This document shows, one piece after another, positions 52,760 to 61,888 of a stretch of 64,000 bases of DNA. The position numbers were made by a program, and so were the translations under genes. Positions within the stretch are counted from its first letter, which is position 1; each line of letters opens with the position of its first letter. The notes under the pieces were generated by a model that saw only the letters and a list, made by a program, of their open reading frames with translations, was not told where the DNA came from and searched no databases. The stretch is from contig NZ_NIFO01000001.1 of the NCBI RefSeq assembly GCF_002233755.1, forward strand, positions 372,001 through 436,000. The letters are read 5' to 3'. Source of the stretch: Acinetobacter piscicola (GTDB lineage Bacteria > Pseudomonadota > Gammaproteobacteria > Pseudomonadales > Moraxellaceae).

Positions 52760-54904
52760 ATGACAACACAGTCTACAGGTTGGAAATCTGCCTTTACCGC
52801 ATTTCTTGACCGTCGTGCAGCTATTATGCTGTTTTTGGGTTTTTCAGCAGGTATCCCAATCCTTCTTATCTTCTCTAGCTTGTCTTTATGGTTGGGGGAA
52901 GCTGGGATCGAAAAGAGCGCAGTAACTTTTTTTAGTTGGGCTGCTTTGGGTTATTCCTTCAAATTTGTTTGGGCACCGCTGATTGATGAATTGCCCGTAC
53001 CATTTTTAACCAAAAGTTTAGGCCGAAGACGTGCTTGGTTATTGATTGCTCAGATACTCATTATTTGTGCAATTAGTATCATGGCATTTTCAGATCCTGC
53101 GCTTGGGCAGAGTTATATTTACCAAATGGCGGTTGGTGCGGTTTTGCTCGGCTTTTCAGCAGCAACGCAAGATATTGTCATCGATGCTTATCGTATCGAA
53201 CTTGCTGAAACTGAAATGCAAACGGTGCTTGCTTCTACTTATAATGCGGGATATCGCATAGGGATGATTGTTGCAGGTGCAGGTGCGCTGTTTCTTGCTG
53301 CATCATTAGGCACGGCCAAAGGTAACTATATTTATGAAGCTTGGAAATATACCTATTTAACCATGGCTGCTGTGATGGTCGTTGGTATTATCACGACATT
53401 AATTATCCGTGAACCGATGGTTAACCGTATAGATAAACATTATAAAAATATTGATTACTATCGCTTAGTATTTGTTTTTATTGTCGCTGTTGCAAGTTTT
53501 GTTTGTTTCTATATTTATTCGGATGATGTTGTCCAGTATTTGCAAACACAGTGGGAAATCAAAGACAGTTTCTTGAAATTTTTAATGGAAGCTGTGCGAT
53601 TTTTAGGTTCTGGTGCAGGTGCTATTTTTGTAGCAACATTCCTCATACGCATGGGTGTTGTGAATAAGCAAATGGCCTATGAAACTTGGGTCAATCCGAT
53701 AGCCGATTTCTTTAAACGTTATGGAGTTAAACTGGCTTTAGTTTTATTATTGTTGATTGGTTTTTATCGAATTTCTGACATTATTGCAGGGGTGATCTCC
53801 AATGTGTTTTATCAAGATTTAAATTTTACCAAAGAACAAATCGCTGAAGCAGTCAAAATTTATGGTGTAATTTTCAGCTTGGTTGGTGGTTTCTTAGGTG
53901 GTTTACTTGCACAACGTATGAACATTATGAAATTGATGTTTGTTGGTGCAATCTTGGCAAGTTCAACCAATTTAATCTTTATTGGTTTGGTGAAGTCAGG
54001 TGCGCCTATGCAGCCTGTCATGTTACAAGTGGGTGAAAAACAATACCAAGCTCAACCTGATGAAGTGGGTTATTGGAAAGTCCTCGTTTCAAATCAAGAC
54101 CTAGTACAGGCTAAGCAGATTCAAGTGAATGTTGCACTTGCAGATCAATCTGAAAAAGCTGAATACGTTGTGCCGTATTTAACAGACAATGGTGCAGCAC
54201 AAATTCAAATCCTACCTGTGACCAGTGATAATCAACTATCAACAGCTGAGTTAAAGCAAAATGTTGTCATTAAAGGGCAACTTGTAGGTGTGCAAGCGAC
54301 TGACTTAAATGCAGAACAACCAATCACTTTAAAGTTGGATGGAAAAGAGTATTCTGCAAAACTAGATAAAGATGGCATGTTTACTGGGACAATTGATGGT
54401 AAAAATTTACAAAGTTCTGCTTCAAAAAATGTCATTGCAATCGCCAACTTTAATCAGTCACATGCGAATTTAAATGCACAGCAAAATTATCAAATTAGCG
54501 ATAAGAAAACTGCTGTGGATGTTGATATTCAACCGATTACAGTAGTCAATTTACAGTCCGCAGATGCTGTAGAAATTAAAGGTAAAGTAATCGAACAATA
54601 CAGTTCAGCTTGGCTTTATTTTGCAATTATTGTCGATAATCTGGCTTCCGGCTTAGCAGGTGCAGCATTTATCGCATTCCTTTCTAGCTTGACCAGTGTT
54701 TCATTTACAGCCGTTCAATATGCTATTTTTAGCTCACTGATGACTTTAACACCTAAAATTCTAGGTGGTTATTCTGGAACGATTGTAACCAATATTGGTT
54801 ATCCGAAATTCTTTTTAATGACCACTTTAATTGGTATTCCGATCCTCATTCTCGTGGTGTGGGTCGCTAAACTTTTGAGAGAACATACAAATCGTCAAAT
54901 TTAA
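52760..54904 (+). CDS. ampG: AmpG-type muropeptide permease with large inserted domain
   Basis: MFS importer of anhydro-muropeptides for peptidoglycan recycling (714 residues; E. coli AmpG is 491). The start FSAGIPILLIFSSLSLWL and FVWAPLIDELP ... GRRRAW are characteristic, as is ATQDIVIDAYRIE. Residues about 414-613 form a soluble, beta-rich insertion (IQVNVALADQSEKAEYVVPY, KLDGKEYSAKLDKDGMFTG) between late membrane helices. Helices resume at SAWLYFAIIVDNLASGLAGA. It stands alone, with two terminators downstream. Confidence 0.88.
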   Translation: MTTQSTGWKSAFTAFLDRRAAIMLFLGFSAGIPILLIFSSLSLWLGEAGIEKSAVTFFSWAALGYSFKFVWAPLIDELPVPFLTKSLGRRRAWLLIAQILIICAISIMAFSDPALGQSYIYQMAVGAVLLGFSAATQDIVIDAYRIELAETEMQTVLASTYNAGYRIGMIVAGAGALFLAASLGTAKGNYIYEAWKYTYLTMAAVMVVGIITTLIIREPMVNRIDKHYKNIDYYRLVFVFIVAVASFVCFYIYSDDVVQYLQTQWEIKDSFLKFLMEAVRFLGSGAGAIFVATFLIRMGVVNKQMAYETWVNPIADFFKRYGVKLALVLLLLIGFYRISDIIAGVISNVFYQDLNFTKEQIAEAVKIYGVIFSLVGGFLGGLLAQRMNIMKLMFVGAILASSTNLIFIGLVKSGAPMQPVMLQVGEKQYQAQPDEVGYWKVLVSNQDLVQAKQIQVNVALADQSEKAEYVVPYLTDNGAAQIQILPVTSDNQLSTAELKQNVVIKGQLVGVQATDLNAEQPITLKLDGKEYSAKLDKDGMFTGTIDGKNLQSSASKNVIAIANFNQSHANLNAQQNYQISDKKTAVDVDIQPITVVNLQSADAVEIKGKVIEQYSSAWLYFAIIVDNLASGLAGAAFIAFLSSLTSVSFTAVQYAIFSSLMTLTPKILGGYSGTIVTNIGYPKFFLMTTLIGIPILILVVWVAKLLREHTNRQI

Positions 54905-54918
54905 AAAGCTGAACAATT

Positions 54919-54954
54919 AAAGTATGAGAGTAATGGACTTCGCTCTCATACTTT
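54919..54954 (+). terminator. hairpin 1 after ampG
   Basis: 12-bp stem AAAGTATGAGAG / CTCTCATACTTT with a 12-base loop, 15 bases beyond the stop codon. Confidence 0.6.
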
Positions 54955-54958
54955 ACTC

Positions 54959-54994
54959 AAACCTATTTCATTTGAACTGTGAAATAGGTTTTTT
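54959..54994 (+). terminator. hairpin 2 after ampG, intrinsic terminator
   Basis: 11-bp stem AACCTATTTCA / TGAAATAGGTT with a 9-base loop followed by TTTT. It is the better terminator of the two. Confidence 0.8.
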
Positions 54995-55119
54995 AAATTT
55001 AGAGTGTGATTTATATTTGAGAATAAGCATTTATAGTGATCGATTTAGTTTTTAAATAAATATATTGATCCACAATTTTTGTTAATTTGTGTGGGTTGGA
55101 TTTTCTATTGGGGAATAGG

Positions 55120-57318
55120 ATGAATAAGCAACTTTTTGCTTTAAATTTAGCCATAGTATTGGCATTGTCGGGATGTGGTGGCGGTGGAGGTTCTGAACAA
55201 GGGAAAAATAATTCAGACAATGGTAATGAAACTACACCAAAACCACCATCTGAAAATAATAATGAACAATTTGTTTTATTAAAACAATTACGTACTGCTG
55301 ATGCTGCATCAGAGTTAAATCCAAGTACATTTGGTTTGGACGAGTGGAACCCGCGAGCGATTGCTAGAGATGGTGATGTATTATATATCGCCAATAGCAA
55401 TGAAAAATCACAAATTTTGCGCTATGACTTAAAAACTAAAACTGTACTTACAGCAATAGACCCTGAGAAAATCACAGGTATTTTAAAAGCATGGAATACT
55501 TTAAATGATATCAGTATCTATAAAGGTCGTTTATATGTTTCATCATTTCCATCAAGCCGTGTCGATGTTTTAGATATCAGTACAGGAACACCACAATATG
55601 TCATGGCGTTAGGTACGGGACAGTGGTGGGGTGATACAGCAAACAGCGCAATTGTGCATACACATTCAGTGACTGCGAATGACAATTACGTTTTTTCAGC
55701 AGATATGGAAAACCGTATTAATGTCTGGTCGCAAAGTCAGGTGGTTGCAGCAAATAGTTTAAAAGCTCGAAAATATGCACGCTTGGTATTGCCAAAATGT
55801 GAGCGAAAATGTGTTGTACGCTTAGAAACCGTTGGAAATTTACTTTATGCCAATTTAAGCAATGGTAATACCTTTGTTTATGATGTGAGTAATTTACAAC
55901 AAGGTGCTGTTGATGTTGCAGCAACACGCCAACAGACAGGTATTGCTTCCGTAAGCCATTTAGCCAATGATGGTTTGCTTTATGCATTACGTAGTAGTGG
56001 GGCAGTAGAAACTTATCCAAGTGATCAATTAACAACGATAAGTGACGTATTACCCAATGCTATTGATCGTATCGCATCTTATCGCGTACAAGGTCAAGAT
56101 CAATCTCAGAGTTTGGCAAAAACCACTGATCTAGCTGTATATGAAAATAACCTGATGAGTTTGGTCAATAATAAAGTCATTATTATGCCTTTGCGTGCTT
56201 TACAGCAACGTAAAACATCCACTGTCGTGAATCCATTACAGTTGCAGCAAGCACAAAAAGTCAGCAGTTATAAGATGTTACAGGATGGTGAGAGTTGGGA
56301 GACGCTCACGAATCCGAATCTACGTCATGTGATGATGAATGAAATTCTCTCTGCAACGTTGAACCGTGATACCGTTCAATTACAAAGCTACAGTGCCATA
56401 CCTGTTTCAGATTTAGAAATTCAAGCAAGACTTAAAGGGACTGAACAATGGATGGTCTTGGCTAAACTGGATCAATTGGATGCATTTTCAAATGTGTCAT
56501 TAAAATTGAAAATAAATGATGATTCACGCTTTAACTTGATCGATGGTTCAGGTTCGATCCAATTGGCGGGTTTAAGCCAATTAAATCAATTACCAAGTGA
56601 TCTTTTTGATTTAAAAATTGCTTCGCAAACGGATATGCATGTTCAAAAATTGTCGAAAATTAAAGCCAAGTGGAATATTTATTTTGGTACGTATAATCCT
56701 GAAGCAGACTCAAAATGGTTGAGAATTACACCATTATATGCCCGTGAATGGGTCATTATGATGACTAATTTTGCCTATACCTTAAGTAGCCCTGAATTCG
56801 AACATCTTTGGTTTAATCATAAAAAAGTCATGGGATATGATTTCTTTGGTAATGGTGGCATGATTGATGGCGAAAATGGTTACTTTAAAGACGCTGATTA
56901 TACGCGTGTCTATCAAGAAATATTTGATCGCGGTGGGATCTCTCTAGGGATTACCAATATGGGTGGTGGACTCGGCGGTGGTGCTGTTTTAGGCGTTGAT
57001 CCTTGGATTTATTATGGTCATTACCGCTGGTCTGGCTTAGGCATTGTTGCACATGAATTTGGACATCATTGGGGTAATCATAGCAGTGCATGGTCAAATG
57101 GTAATTATGGCTTCCAGCCGATGATTGGCGATCTTCATTTTTACATGCAACATCAAAATGATTTGCCGTATTTAGATCCGAATGCCAATAAACTTCATTT
57201 GGCAAATGCGGCTGATTTATATGGCAGTGTTTCAGCAAATATTGTGAACAAAGCACCAAACAGTTCACCGTGGAATAAAATTGATCAGTATTTTGCAGAT
57301 TATCCATTGAAAAAATAA
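55120..57318 (+). CDS. large lipoprotein with predicted metallopeptidase domain
   Basis: 732 residues from ATG 55120, which has a GGGGAATAGG box before it. The lipobox is ALSGC, followed by a Gly run and a Ser/Asn-rich linker. Residues about 70-350 look like a beta-propeller (YIANSNEKSQILRYDL, RLYVSSFPSSRVDVLDIS). The C-terminal 200 residues hold HEFGHHWGNH (zinc-type, from residue 645) with GVDPWIYYGHYRWSGLGIVA before it. I know no exact family name. The motif has HExxH, and the extra histidines at +6 and +10 differ from metzincins. The protein may process surface material; this is inference. Confidence 0.7.
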   Translation: MNKQLFALNLAIVLALSGCGGGGGSEQGKNNSDNGNETTPKPPSENNNEQFVLLKQLRTADAASELNPSTFGLDEWNPRAIARDGDVLYIANSNEKSQILRYDLKTKTVLTAIDPEKITGILKAWNTLNDISIYKGRLYVSSFPSSRVDVLDISTGTPQYVMALGTGQWWGDTANSAIVHTHSVTANDNYVFSADMENRINVWSQSQVVAANSLKARKYARLVLPKCERKCVVRLETVGNLLYANLSNGNTFVYDVSNLQQGAVDVAATRQQTGIASVSHLANDGLLYALRSSGAVETYPSDQLTTISDVLPNAIDRIASYRVQGQDQSQSLAKTTDLAVYENNLMSLVNNKVIIMPLRALQQRKTSTVVNPLQLQQAQKVSSYKMLQDGESWETLTNPNLRHVMMNEILSATLNRDTVQLQSYSAIPVSDLEIQARLKGTEQWMVLAKLDQLDAFSNVSLKLKINDDSRFNLIDGSGSIQLAGLSQLNQLPSDLFDLKIASQTDMHVQKLSKIKAKWNIYFGTYNPEADSKWLRITPLYAREWVIMMTNFAYTLSSPEFEHLWFNHKKVMGYDFFGNGGMIDGENGYFKDADYTRVYQEIFDRGGISLGITNMGGGLGGGAVLGVDPWIYYGHYRWSGLGIVAHEFGHHWGNHSSAWSNGNYGFQPMIGDLHFYMQHQNDLPYLDPNANKLHLANAADLYGSVSANIVNKAPNSSPWNKIDQYFADYPLKK

Positions 57319-57330
57319 AGACCAAACGAA

Positions 57331-57361
57331 GTAAAAGCAGCCAAACAATGGCTGCTTTTAC
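57331..57361 (+). terminator. intrinsic terminator after metallopeptidase lipoprotein
   Basis: 13-bp perfect stem GTAAAAGCAGCCA / TGGCTGCTTTTAC with a 5-base loop, 12 bases beyond the stop codon. Confidence 0.8.
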
Positions 57362-57435
57362 TTTGAGTAAATTGAAATTTTCAACGCTATTGCCTATATT
57401 GACAGGCTATATTTTATAAAATAGGAAAATCAATC

Positions 57436-57837
57436 ATGCGCATGCTGCATACCATGTTACGTGTAGGCAATTTAGAACAATCTTTAGCGTTCTATACTGA
57501 AGTACTCGGTATGACTTTACTTCGCAAACGTGATTATGAAGAAGGTCGCTTTACTTTGGCTTTTGTGGGTTATGGTGATGAAGAGAGCAATACAGTGCTA
57601 GAGTTGACGCATAATTGGGACACATCGAGTTATGAGTTAGGTAATGCTTATGGTCATATCGCCATTGCTGTAGATGATGCTTATCAAGCCTGTGAAGAGA
57701 TTAAAGCACGTGGTGGAAATGTTGTTCGTGAAGCAGGGCCGATGAAGGGTGGCGTGGCGGTGATTGCTTTTGTTGAAGATCCAGATGGTTATAAAATTGA
57801 ATTAATTCAGCAAGATCATGATGCTCGTAACAATTAA
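57436..57837 (+). CDS. gloA: lactoylglutathione lyase (glyoxalase I)
   Basis: Converts the methylglyoxal-glutathione adduct to lactoylglutathione (133 residues). Metal ligands are at the expected places: His5 in [10 protein letters not shown], a Glu in [10 protein letters not shown], His in [10 protein letters not shown] and Glu in GYKIELIQQ. Length and motifs match the nickel-dependent E. coli GloA. It is a single gene with a terminator behind it. Confidence 0.96.
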   Translation: MRMLHTMLRVGNLEQSLAFYTEVLGMTLLRKRDYEEGRFTLAFVGYGDEESNTVLELTHNWDTSSYELGNAYGHIAIAVDDAYQACEEIKARGGNVVREAGPMKGGVAVIAFVEDPDGYKIELIQQDHDARNN

Positions 57838-57957
57838 TTATGATGGTCGTTGAGTAGGATGAAATATTCAGGAAATTGTCATAAAACACTTAAGTAAAAG
57901 CCTAAGTGTTTAAATGAAATACTGAACATTTTGTATAGATGCTAGCTTAATTTATTT

Positions 57958-58014
57958 AGCTCAGTAAGATAAGTCGTTTACCTATAGGTAAACTTTTGAT
58001 TACTGGGCTTTTTT
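57958..58014 (+). terminator. branched hairpin and T run after gloA
   Basis: Outer stem AGCTCAGTAA / TTACTGGGCT with an inner perfect palindrome GTTTACCT-AT-AGGTAAAC, ending in a run of T. The inner palindrome alone could also be an operator. Confidence 0.55.
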
Positions 58015-58052
58015 GTAAGCTCTTAATTTCACTCAGAGGATAGGGGGCTTAG

Positions 58053-59060
58053 GTGAAACTATTAAAAATTCTAGCTTTGGATCGGTTTACTTTTCTTTTG
58101 GTTGTAATGGTCATTTTGGCTACACTTTTACCTGTACATGGGCAAGCTGCGCTTGTTTTTGGCAAAGTGACGACCTTTGCCATCGCCATTTTATTTTTCT
58201 TACATGGTGCAAAACTTTCCCGTGAAGCTGTTATTGAAGGCGTTTTACATTGGAAACTTCACGCGTTGGTCTTTGCATTTACATTTGCATTATTTCCTAT
58301 CATTGGATTGTTTGCTGAGCCTATTTTAGTACCACTATTGGGACAACAGTTGTACTGGGGTTTCTTGTTTATGTGTTTTTTACCATCAACAGTACAGTCT
58401 TCAATTGCTTTTACTTCAATGGCTAAGGGAAATGTGGCAGCCGCCGTGTGTAGTGCTTCATTTTCAAATTTAATAGGTATGTTTATTACCCCAATTTTAG
58501 TGAGCTTATTTATTTTTGGGCAATCTAAGCATGGTTATGATCCAACCTCATCAATTATCGAAATTACTTTACTGCTGTTAGTGCCTTTTATCGCAGGACA
58601 ATTATTACGGCCGTATGTTTTCCCAATCATGCAGAAAAACCCCAGTATTGTGAAAACTTTTGACCAAGGTTCTATATTGATGGTGGTCTATGGTGCTTTT
58701 AGTGGGGCGGTTGTTGCAGGACTTTGGCAGCAGGTGAGTTGGACGACACTGATTTATTTAATTTTAGCGTGTTCAGTTTTTTTAACGATCATCATGCTAT
58801 TGGCATTCTTTATTCCCAAATGGCTCGGGTTTAATCAACAAGATCAGATCGCTATTTTCTTTTGTAGTTCAAAGAAAACGCTTGCTAGTGGCGTACCCAT
58901 GGCGCAAATTCTGTTCATCGGTCAACCGCTTGGTATGATTGTTTTACCGATTATGATCTTCCATCAGATTCAGCTAATGGTTTGTGGTGTGATTGCGAGT
59001 TATTGGTCAAAGCAAAAAACGACCGAAATGCAAATTAATCAAGATTCTGTGTTGGATTAG
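58053..59060 (+). CDS. bile acid:sodium symporter (SBF-like) family protein, YfeH type
   Basis: Inner-membrane transporter with about ten helices (335 residues). Family features are FLHGAKLSREAVIEG, CFLPSTVQSSIAFTSMAKGN (the crossing region), and FFCSSKKTLASGVPMA. E. coli YfeH is a close relative of the same length; its substrate is unknown, and 'bile acid' is only the family name. The start is GTG 58053, with AGGGGG upstream. Confidence 0.87.
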   Translation: MKLLKILALDRFTFLLVVMVILATLLPVHGQAALVFGKVTTFAIAILFFLHGAKLSREAVIEGVLHWKLHALVFAFTFALFPIIGLFAEPILVPLLGQQLYWGFLFMCFLPSTVQSSIAFTSMAKGNVAAAVCSASFSNLIGMFITPILVSLFIFGQSKHGYDPTSSIIEITLLLLVPFIAGQLLRPYVFPIMQKNPSIVKTFDQGSILMVVYGAFSGAVVAGLWQQVSWTTLIYLILACSVFLTIIMLLAFFIPKWLGFNQQDQIAIFFCSSKKTLASGVPMAQILFIGQPLGMIVLPIMIFHQIQLMVCGVIASYWSKQKTTEMQINQDSVLD

Positions 59061-59083
59061 TCGCATTTGGCTAAAAACTTCAG

Positions 59084-59261
59084 TATAATATGCTCCACTT
59101 GTTGTGCTTAGCTCTGACACTTATAGTCTCGGTGGGCCAAAAGAAATGGTCTGTTGTGGTGTTAACCTGTTGAATTTATTTTTAAATCAACTTTCCTCAA
59201 TTTATTGAGAGTGGTTAATTGCGATGACAGCAAAACCTTTCTTAACTTAGGAGAATCGACC
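59084..59261 (+). promoter_or_regulatory. rpmE promoter -10 and long leader
   Basis: Perfect TATAAT at 59084-59089, giving a leader of about 165 nt before the L31 start. The leader has a short hairpin CTCAA-TTTA-TTGAG at 59196-59209 and a possible decoy start. E. coli rpmE is controlled by its own product through the leader; a similar role here is an inference. Confidence 0.4.
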
Positions 59262-59486
59262 ATGCGCGCCGATATTCACCCAAAATACGAAAAATTAGTT
59301 GCTACTTGTTCATGTGGTAACGTTATCGAAACTCGTTCTGCTTTAGGTAAAGAAACAATTTACCTTGACGTATGTTCAGCTTGCCACCCATTCTATACTG
59401 GTAAACAGAAGAATGTTGATACTGGCGGTCGTATCGATAAATTCAAACAACGTTTTGCTGGTATGTCACGTTCTGTTAAACGTTAA
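59262..59486 (+). CDS. rpmE: 50S ribosomal protein L31 (zinc-binding type)
   Basis: Ribosomal protein bL31 (74 residues). Zinc ligands are in CSCGN and CSACHPF, so this is the C+ type. [19 protein letters not shown] and [14 protein letters not shown] are typical. ATG 59262 has an AGGAG ribosome-binding site and the right family length; the longer frame from 59205 is a leader read-through. Confidence 0.97.
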   Translation: MRADIHPKYEKLVATCSCGNVIETRSALGKETIYLDVCSACHPFYTGKQKNVDTGGRIDKFKQRFAGMSRSVKR

Positions 59487-59500
59487 TATCGCGAAACGAA

Positions 59501-59525
59501 AAAACGGGCTTAAGCCCGTTTTTTT
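59501..59525 (+). terminator. intrinsic terminator after rpmE
   Basis: Palindromic stem AAAACGGGCTT / AAGCCCGTTTT followed by TTT, 14 bases beyond the stop codon. Confidence 0.88.
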
Positions 59526-59836
59526 GTGTCTAAAATTTGTGTTTAGAATTTTTAACGATGTATAAGTGATCTGTTTGTTAAAGCATGTTTTTAATTAGGT
59601 ATTGAATCTTAATCAGGCGATATAAGAACTATCATTCTAAAAGAAGTACAAAATTATGCGCTCATGGTGTTTATCTAAATCTTAATTATCGAGCGAGTAT
59701 CTCATTATCCTATAACCCGATCGCCTACCTTTTATCTTATCTCCTTAACCCTTTTATAACTACCTGATAGGTAGTTGCGAGTGTATCAGCATTGGCACAT
59801 CATCATATCTCTTATAACTCAAAGAGAGTTTTGATC
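59526..59836. other. intergenic region upstream of the alpha/beta hydrolase
   Basis: About 310 bases without a gene. It has the palindrome at 59758-59776 listed separately. Otherwise nothing is seen that I can name. Confidence 0.5.
59758..59776 (+). promoter_or_regulatory. operator-like palindrome before the hydrolase gene
   Basis: AACTACCT-GAT-AGGTAGTT, perfect 8-bp arms around a 3-base spacer, 60 bases before the hydrolase start. The form is typical of TetR-family operators (TACCTGNNAGGTA type). No TetR gene is in the window; the next gene after the hydrolase is an XRE-type regulator. Confidence 0.5.
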
Positions 59837-60736
59837 ATGTCGCTCAGTCATACACGTGCTGCAGTAGAACAAACATCCTATTCATCAGCAGCGCAAGCTT
59901 TTCTCAAAGCTCCTATTCAGCACATCAAAGTAGACGATGCAACTTTTGCCTTACGTCGTTTTGGTAAGGGGCCAGCATTATTGTTGATTCATGGGTTTCC
60001 CTTAAGTAGCTTTACTTGGCGACATATTCTACGAGGGCTTTCGGCGCATTTTACTTGCTATGTACCAGATTTACCCGGGCTTGGTGATTCAATTTGGCAG
60101 GACAACACAGACTTTAATTTTGTAGCACAAGCAAGCCGCTTGAAAAAAATGATGGATATTCTGGAAATTTCAAAATATAGCATTATCGCGCAGGACACTG
60201 GTGCGACGATTGCCCGTTGCCTGACGCTACAAGATAGTCAGCGTGTCCAAAAATTAGTGATGATCAATACTGAAATATCATTTCATCGTCCGCCATGGGT
60301 CGTTGAGTATCAAATACTCACTAAAATTCCTGGGGTGGCACTGATATTTCAACAATTATTGCGATCTCATAGCTTTCTTAAATCATCCTTGGGTTTTGGT
60401 GGTAGTTTTCAAAATATGGCATTGATGAACGATGAATTTTTGCAGCAATTCATCGCACCATTGGCAGATAAAACTCGTTTACGAGGGCTTATTTCTTATT
60501 TGAATGGTATTGATTGGGATGTTGTAGATGGTCTTGCTGTACAACACCAAGCTATACGTCAGCCTGTATTATTATTGTGGGGTGAAAATGATCTGACCTT
60601 TCCATTAACTTATGCAGAAAAAATGTTACCAGAGTTTCCTGATGCGGTACTTAAAATCATTCCAGACTGTAAATTATTACCTCATGAAGAAAAGCCTGAA
60701 ATGGCTCTAGTCGCCTTACTTGAATTTCTTGGGTGA
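59837..60736 (+). CDS. alpha/beta hydrolase with Asp nucleophile (haloalkane dehalogenase/epoxide hydrolase-like)
   Basis: 299 residues from ATG 59837 (AAAGAGAG before it). The oxyanion motif is HGFPLSSFTW, then DLPGLGDS, and the nucleophile elbow IAQDTGATIAR has aspartate where esterases have serine, as in haloalkane dehalogenases and epoxide hydrolases. LLWGENDLTFPL gives a possible acid and LPHEEKPE the histidine. The substrate cannot be fixed. The XRE/MmyB-like regulator gene follows after 58 bases on the same strand, so it may regulate this gene. Confidence 0.8.
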   Translation: MSLSHTRAAVEQTSYSSAAQAFLKAPIQHIKVDDATFALRRFGKGPALLLIHGFPLSSFTWRHILRGLSAHFTCYVPDLPGLGDSIWQDNTDFNFVAQASRLKKMMDILEISKYSIIAQDTGATIARCLTLQDSQRVQKLVMINTEISFHRPPWVVEYQILTKIPGVALIFQQLLRSHSFLKSSLGFGGSFQNMALMNDEFLQQFIAPLADKTRLRGLISYLNGIDWDVVDGLAVQHQAIRQPVLLLWGENDLTFPLTYAEKMLPEFPDAVLKIIPDCKLLPHEEKPEMALVALLEFLG

Positions 60737-60794
60737 GAATAAAAGTGTTTTATATTGCAATGAATAAAAATAGATTTTAATGAGATAAACTTTT

Positions 60795-61580
60795 ATGGAT
60801 ATGAGTATGCGATCTGTTATAAGTTTTGGTCAAAGATTAAAGCACTTACGTAAGTTGCGCGCTCTTAGCCAACTCGAACTTGCAGAGCGTTGTGGTATTT
60901 CGCAACGACACCTTGCATTTTTGGAATTAGACAAATCGAATCCTAGTCGGCGAATGGTGCTGGATTTAGCCGATACACTCCGTTTATCAATTGATGCTCA
61001 AAATACACTGTTATTGGCGGCGGGTTTTGCTGCTGTGCACCCAGATACAGCATGGTCAGATAAACGCTTGGAATATATTGATCAGGCTGTAGAGATGATT
61101 CTTGAAAAACAAGAACCTTATCCTGCTATTGTTGTTGATCGATTGTGGAATATTAAACGAACCAATCGAGCAGCTGATACATTATTTGCATGGATATTTG
61201 ATTATCAAATGGTAATTTCAGCAGATATTTTGGTTGGGCAGAATTTAATAAGACTGATGACAACTGAGGCTTTGCAACCTTTAATGCCAAATGCTATTGC
61301 ACTGGCGCGAGAGTTACTAGTAGCCACACGAAGGATGTTTGATTCATCAATAGAAACATTAAATGAGCTTGAGTTGCTAGAAAAAGAGTGTGGTATTCAT
61401 AAAGAGCGCAGTATTCATACTATGCAGCCTCCACCCTTAGATTGGCCAGTCATTCCAGTTATACTAGAAAAAAATCAGGTTAAACTATCTTTGGTATCTA
61501 CAATCACATCATTTGGTGCACCACGTGATTTAAATCTACAAAATATGTTAATTGAAAGTTTTTTCCGACTGATGCCGTGA
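60795..61580 (+). CDS. XRE-family regulator with MmyB-like ligand domain
   Basis: 261 residues. The N-terminal helix-turn-helix is FGQRLKHLRKLRALSQLELA, then RCGISQRHLAFLELDKSNPS. The C-terminal part (about 95-261, YPAIVVDRLWNIKRTNRAAD, and DWPVIPVILEKNQVKLSL) matches the MmyB-like domain, a PAS-like pocket thought to bind a fatty-acid-like ligand. It probably controls the preceding hydrolase or itself. ATG 60795 is the first start; ATG 60807 is also possible. Confidence 0.85.
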   Translation: MDMSMRSVISFGQRLKHLRKLRALSQLELAERCGISQRHLAFLELDKSNPSRRMVLDLADTLRLSIDAQNTLLLAAGFAAVHPDTAWSDKRLEYIDQAVEMILEKQEPYPAIVVDRLWNIKRTNRAADTLFAWIFDYQMVISADILVGQNLIRLMTTEALQPLMPNAIALARELLVATRRMFDSSIETLNELELLEKECGIHKERSIHTMQPPPLDWPVIPVILEKNQVKLSLVSTITSFGAPRDLNLQNMLIESFFRLMP

Positions 61581-61888
61581 CTAAAGCTTTTTTTCTAACG
61601 CTCCAAAATCCATAGTAAGTATAGATATTGCTAACATAAAAATTGATACTTAATACAGTGTTGGAATCAAAGATGTTGGGAGGTGTGAGTTTTTCTAAGT
61701 GTAGCAAAACATGCTCAGTTGGACAGTCACAAAAATGGCTATATTGGCACAGTTGTTCTCGATGATCGCTTATATGTAAAACCATCTGTCGGATGATGAT
61801 TACGAAAAGCTCCCATGCTTTGCATGACAGCTTTTTCTAAGTTACGACAATTTATATATTGCTTATGGCATTTATACTCAATACTTCA
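61581..61888. other. intergenic region between XRE gene and FimX-like gene
   Basis: About 308 bases with no convincing gene. A minus-strand frame of 93 codons covers most of it (with CDCPTEHVLLHLEKLTPP) but overlaps the end of the XRE gene and resembles nothing I know. Confidence 0.45.
61804..61836 (+). terminator. hairpin with T run between convergent genes
   Basis: Outer stem GAAAAGCT / AGCTTTTT and an inner CATGC-TTT-GCATG. It is followed by T on the plus strand and, more weakly, on the minus strand, so it probably ends both the XRE and FimX-like transcripts. Confidence 0.55.

Noticed and set aside
57976-57993. Palindrome GTTTACCT-AT-AGGTAAAC as a TetR operator for the SBF transporter
   Set aside because: It is nested in a larger stem that ends in a T run, so a terminator after gloA explains it better.
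61504-61785. Minus-strand frame of 93 codons between the XRE and FimX-like genes
   Set aside because: It overlaps the end of the XRE gene, crosses AT-rich DNA without a ribosome-binding site, and resembles no known protein; kept only as a remark on the gap.
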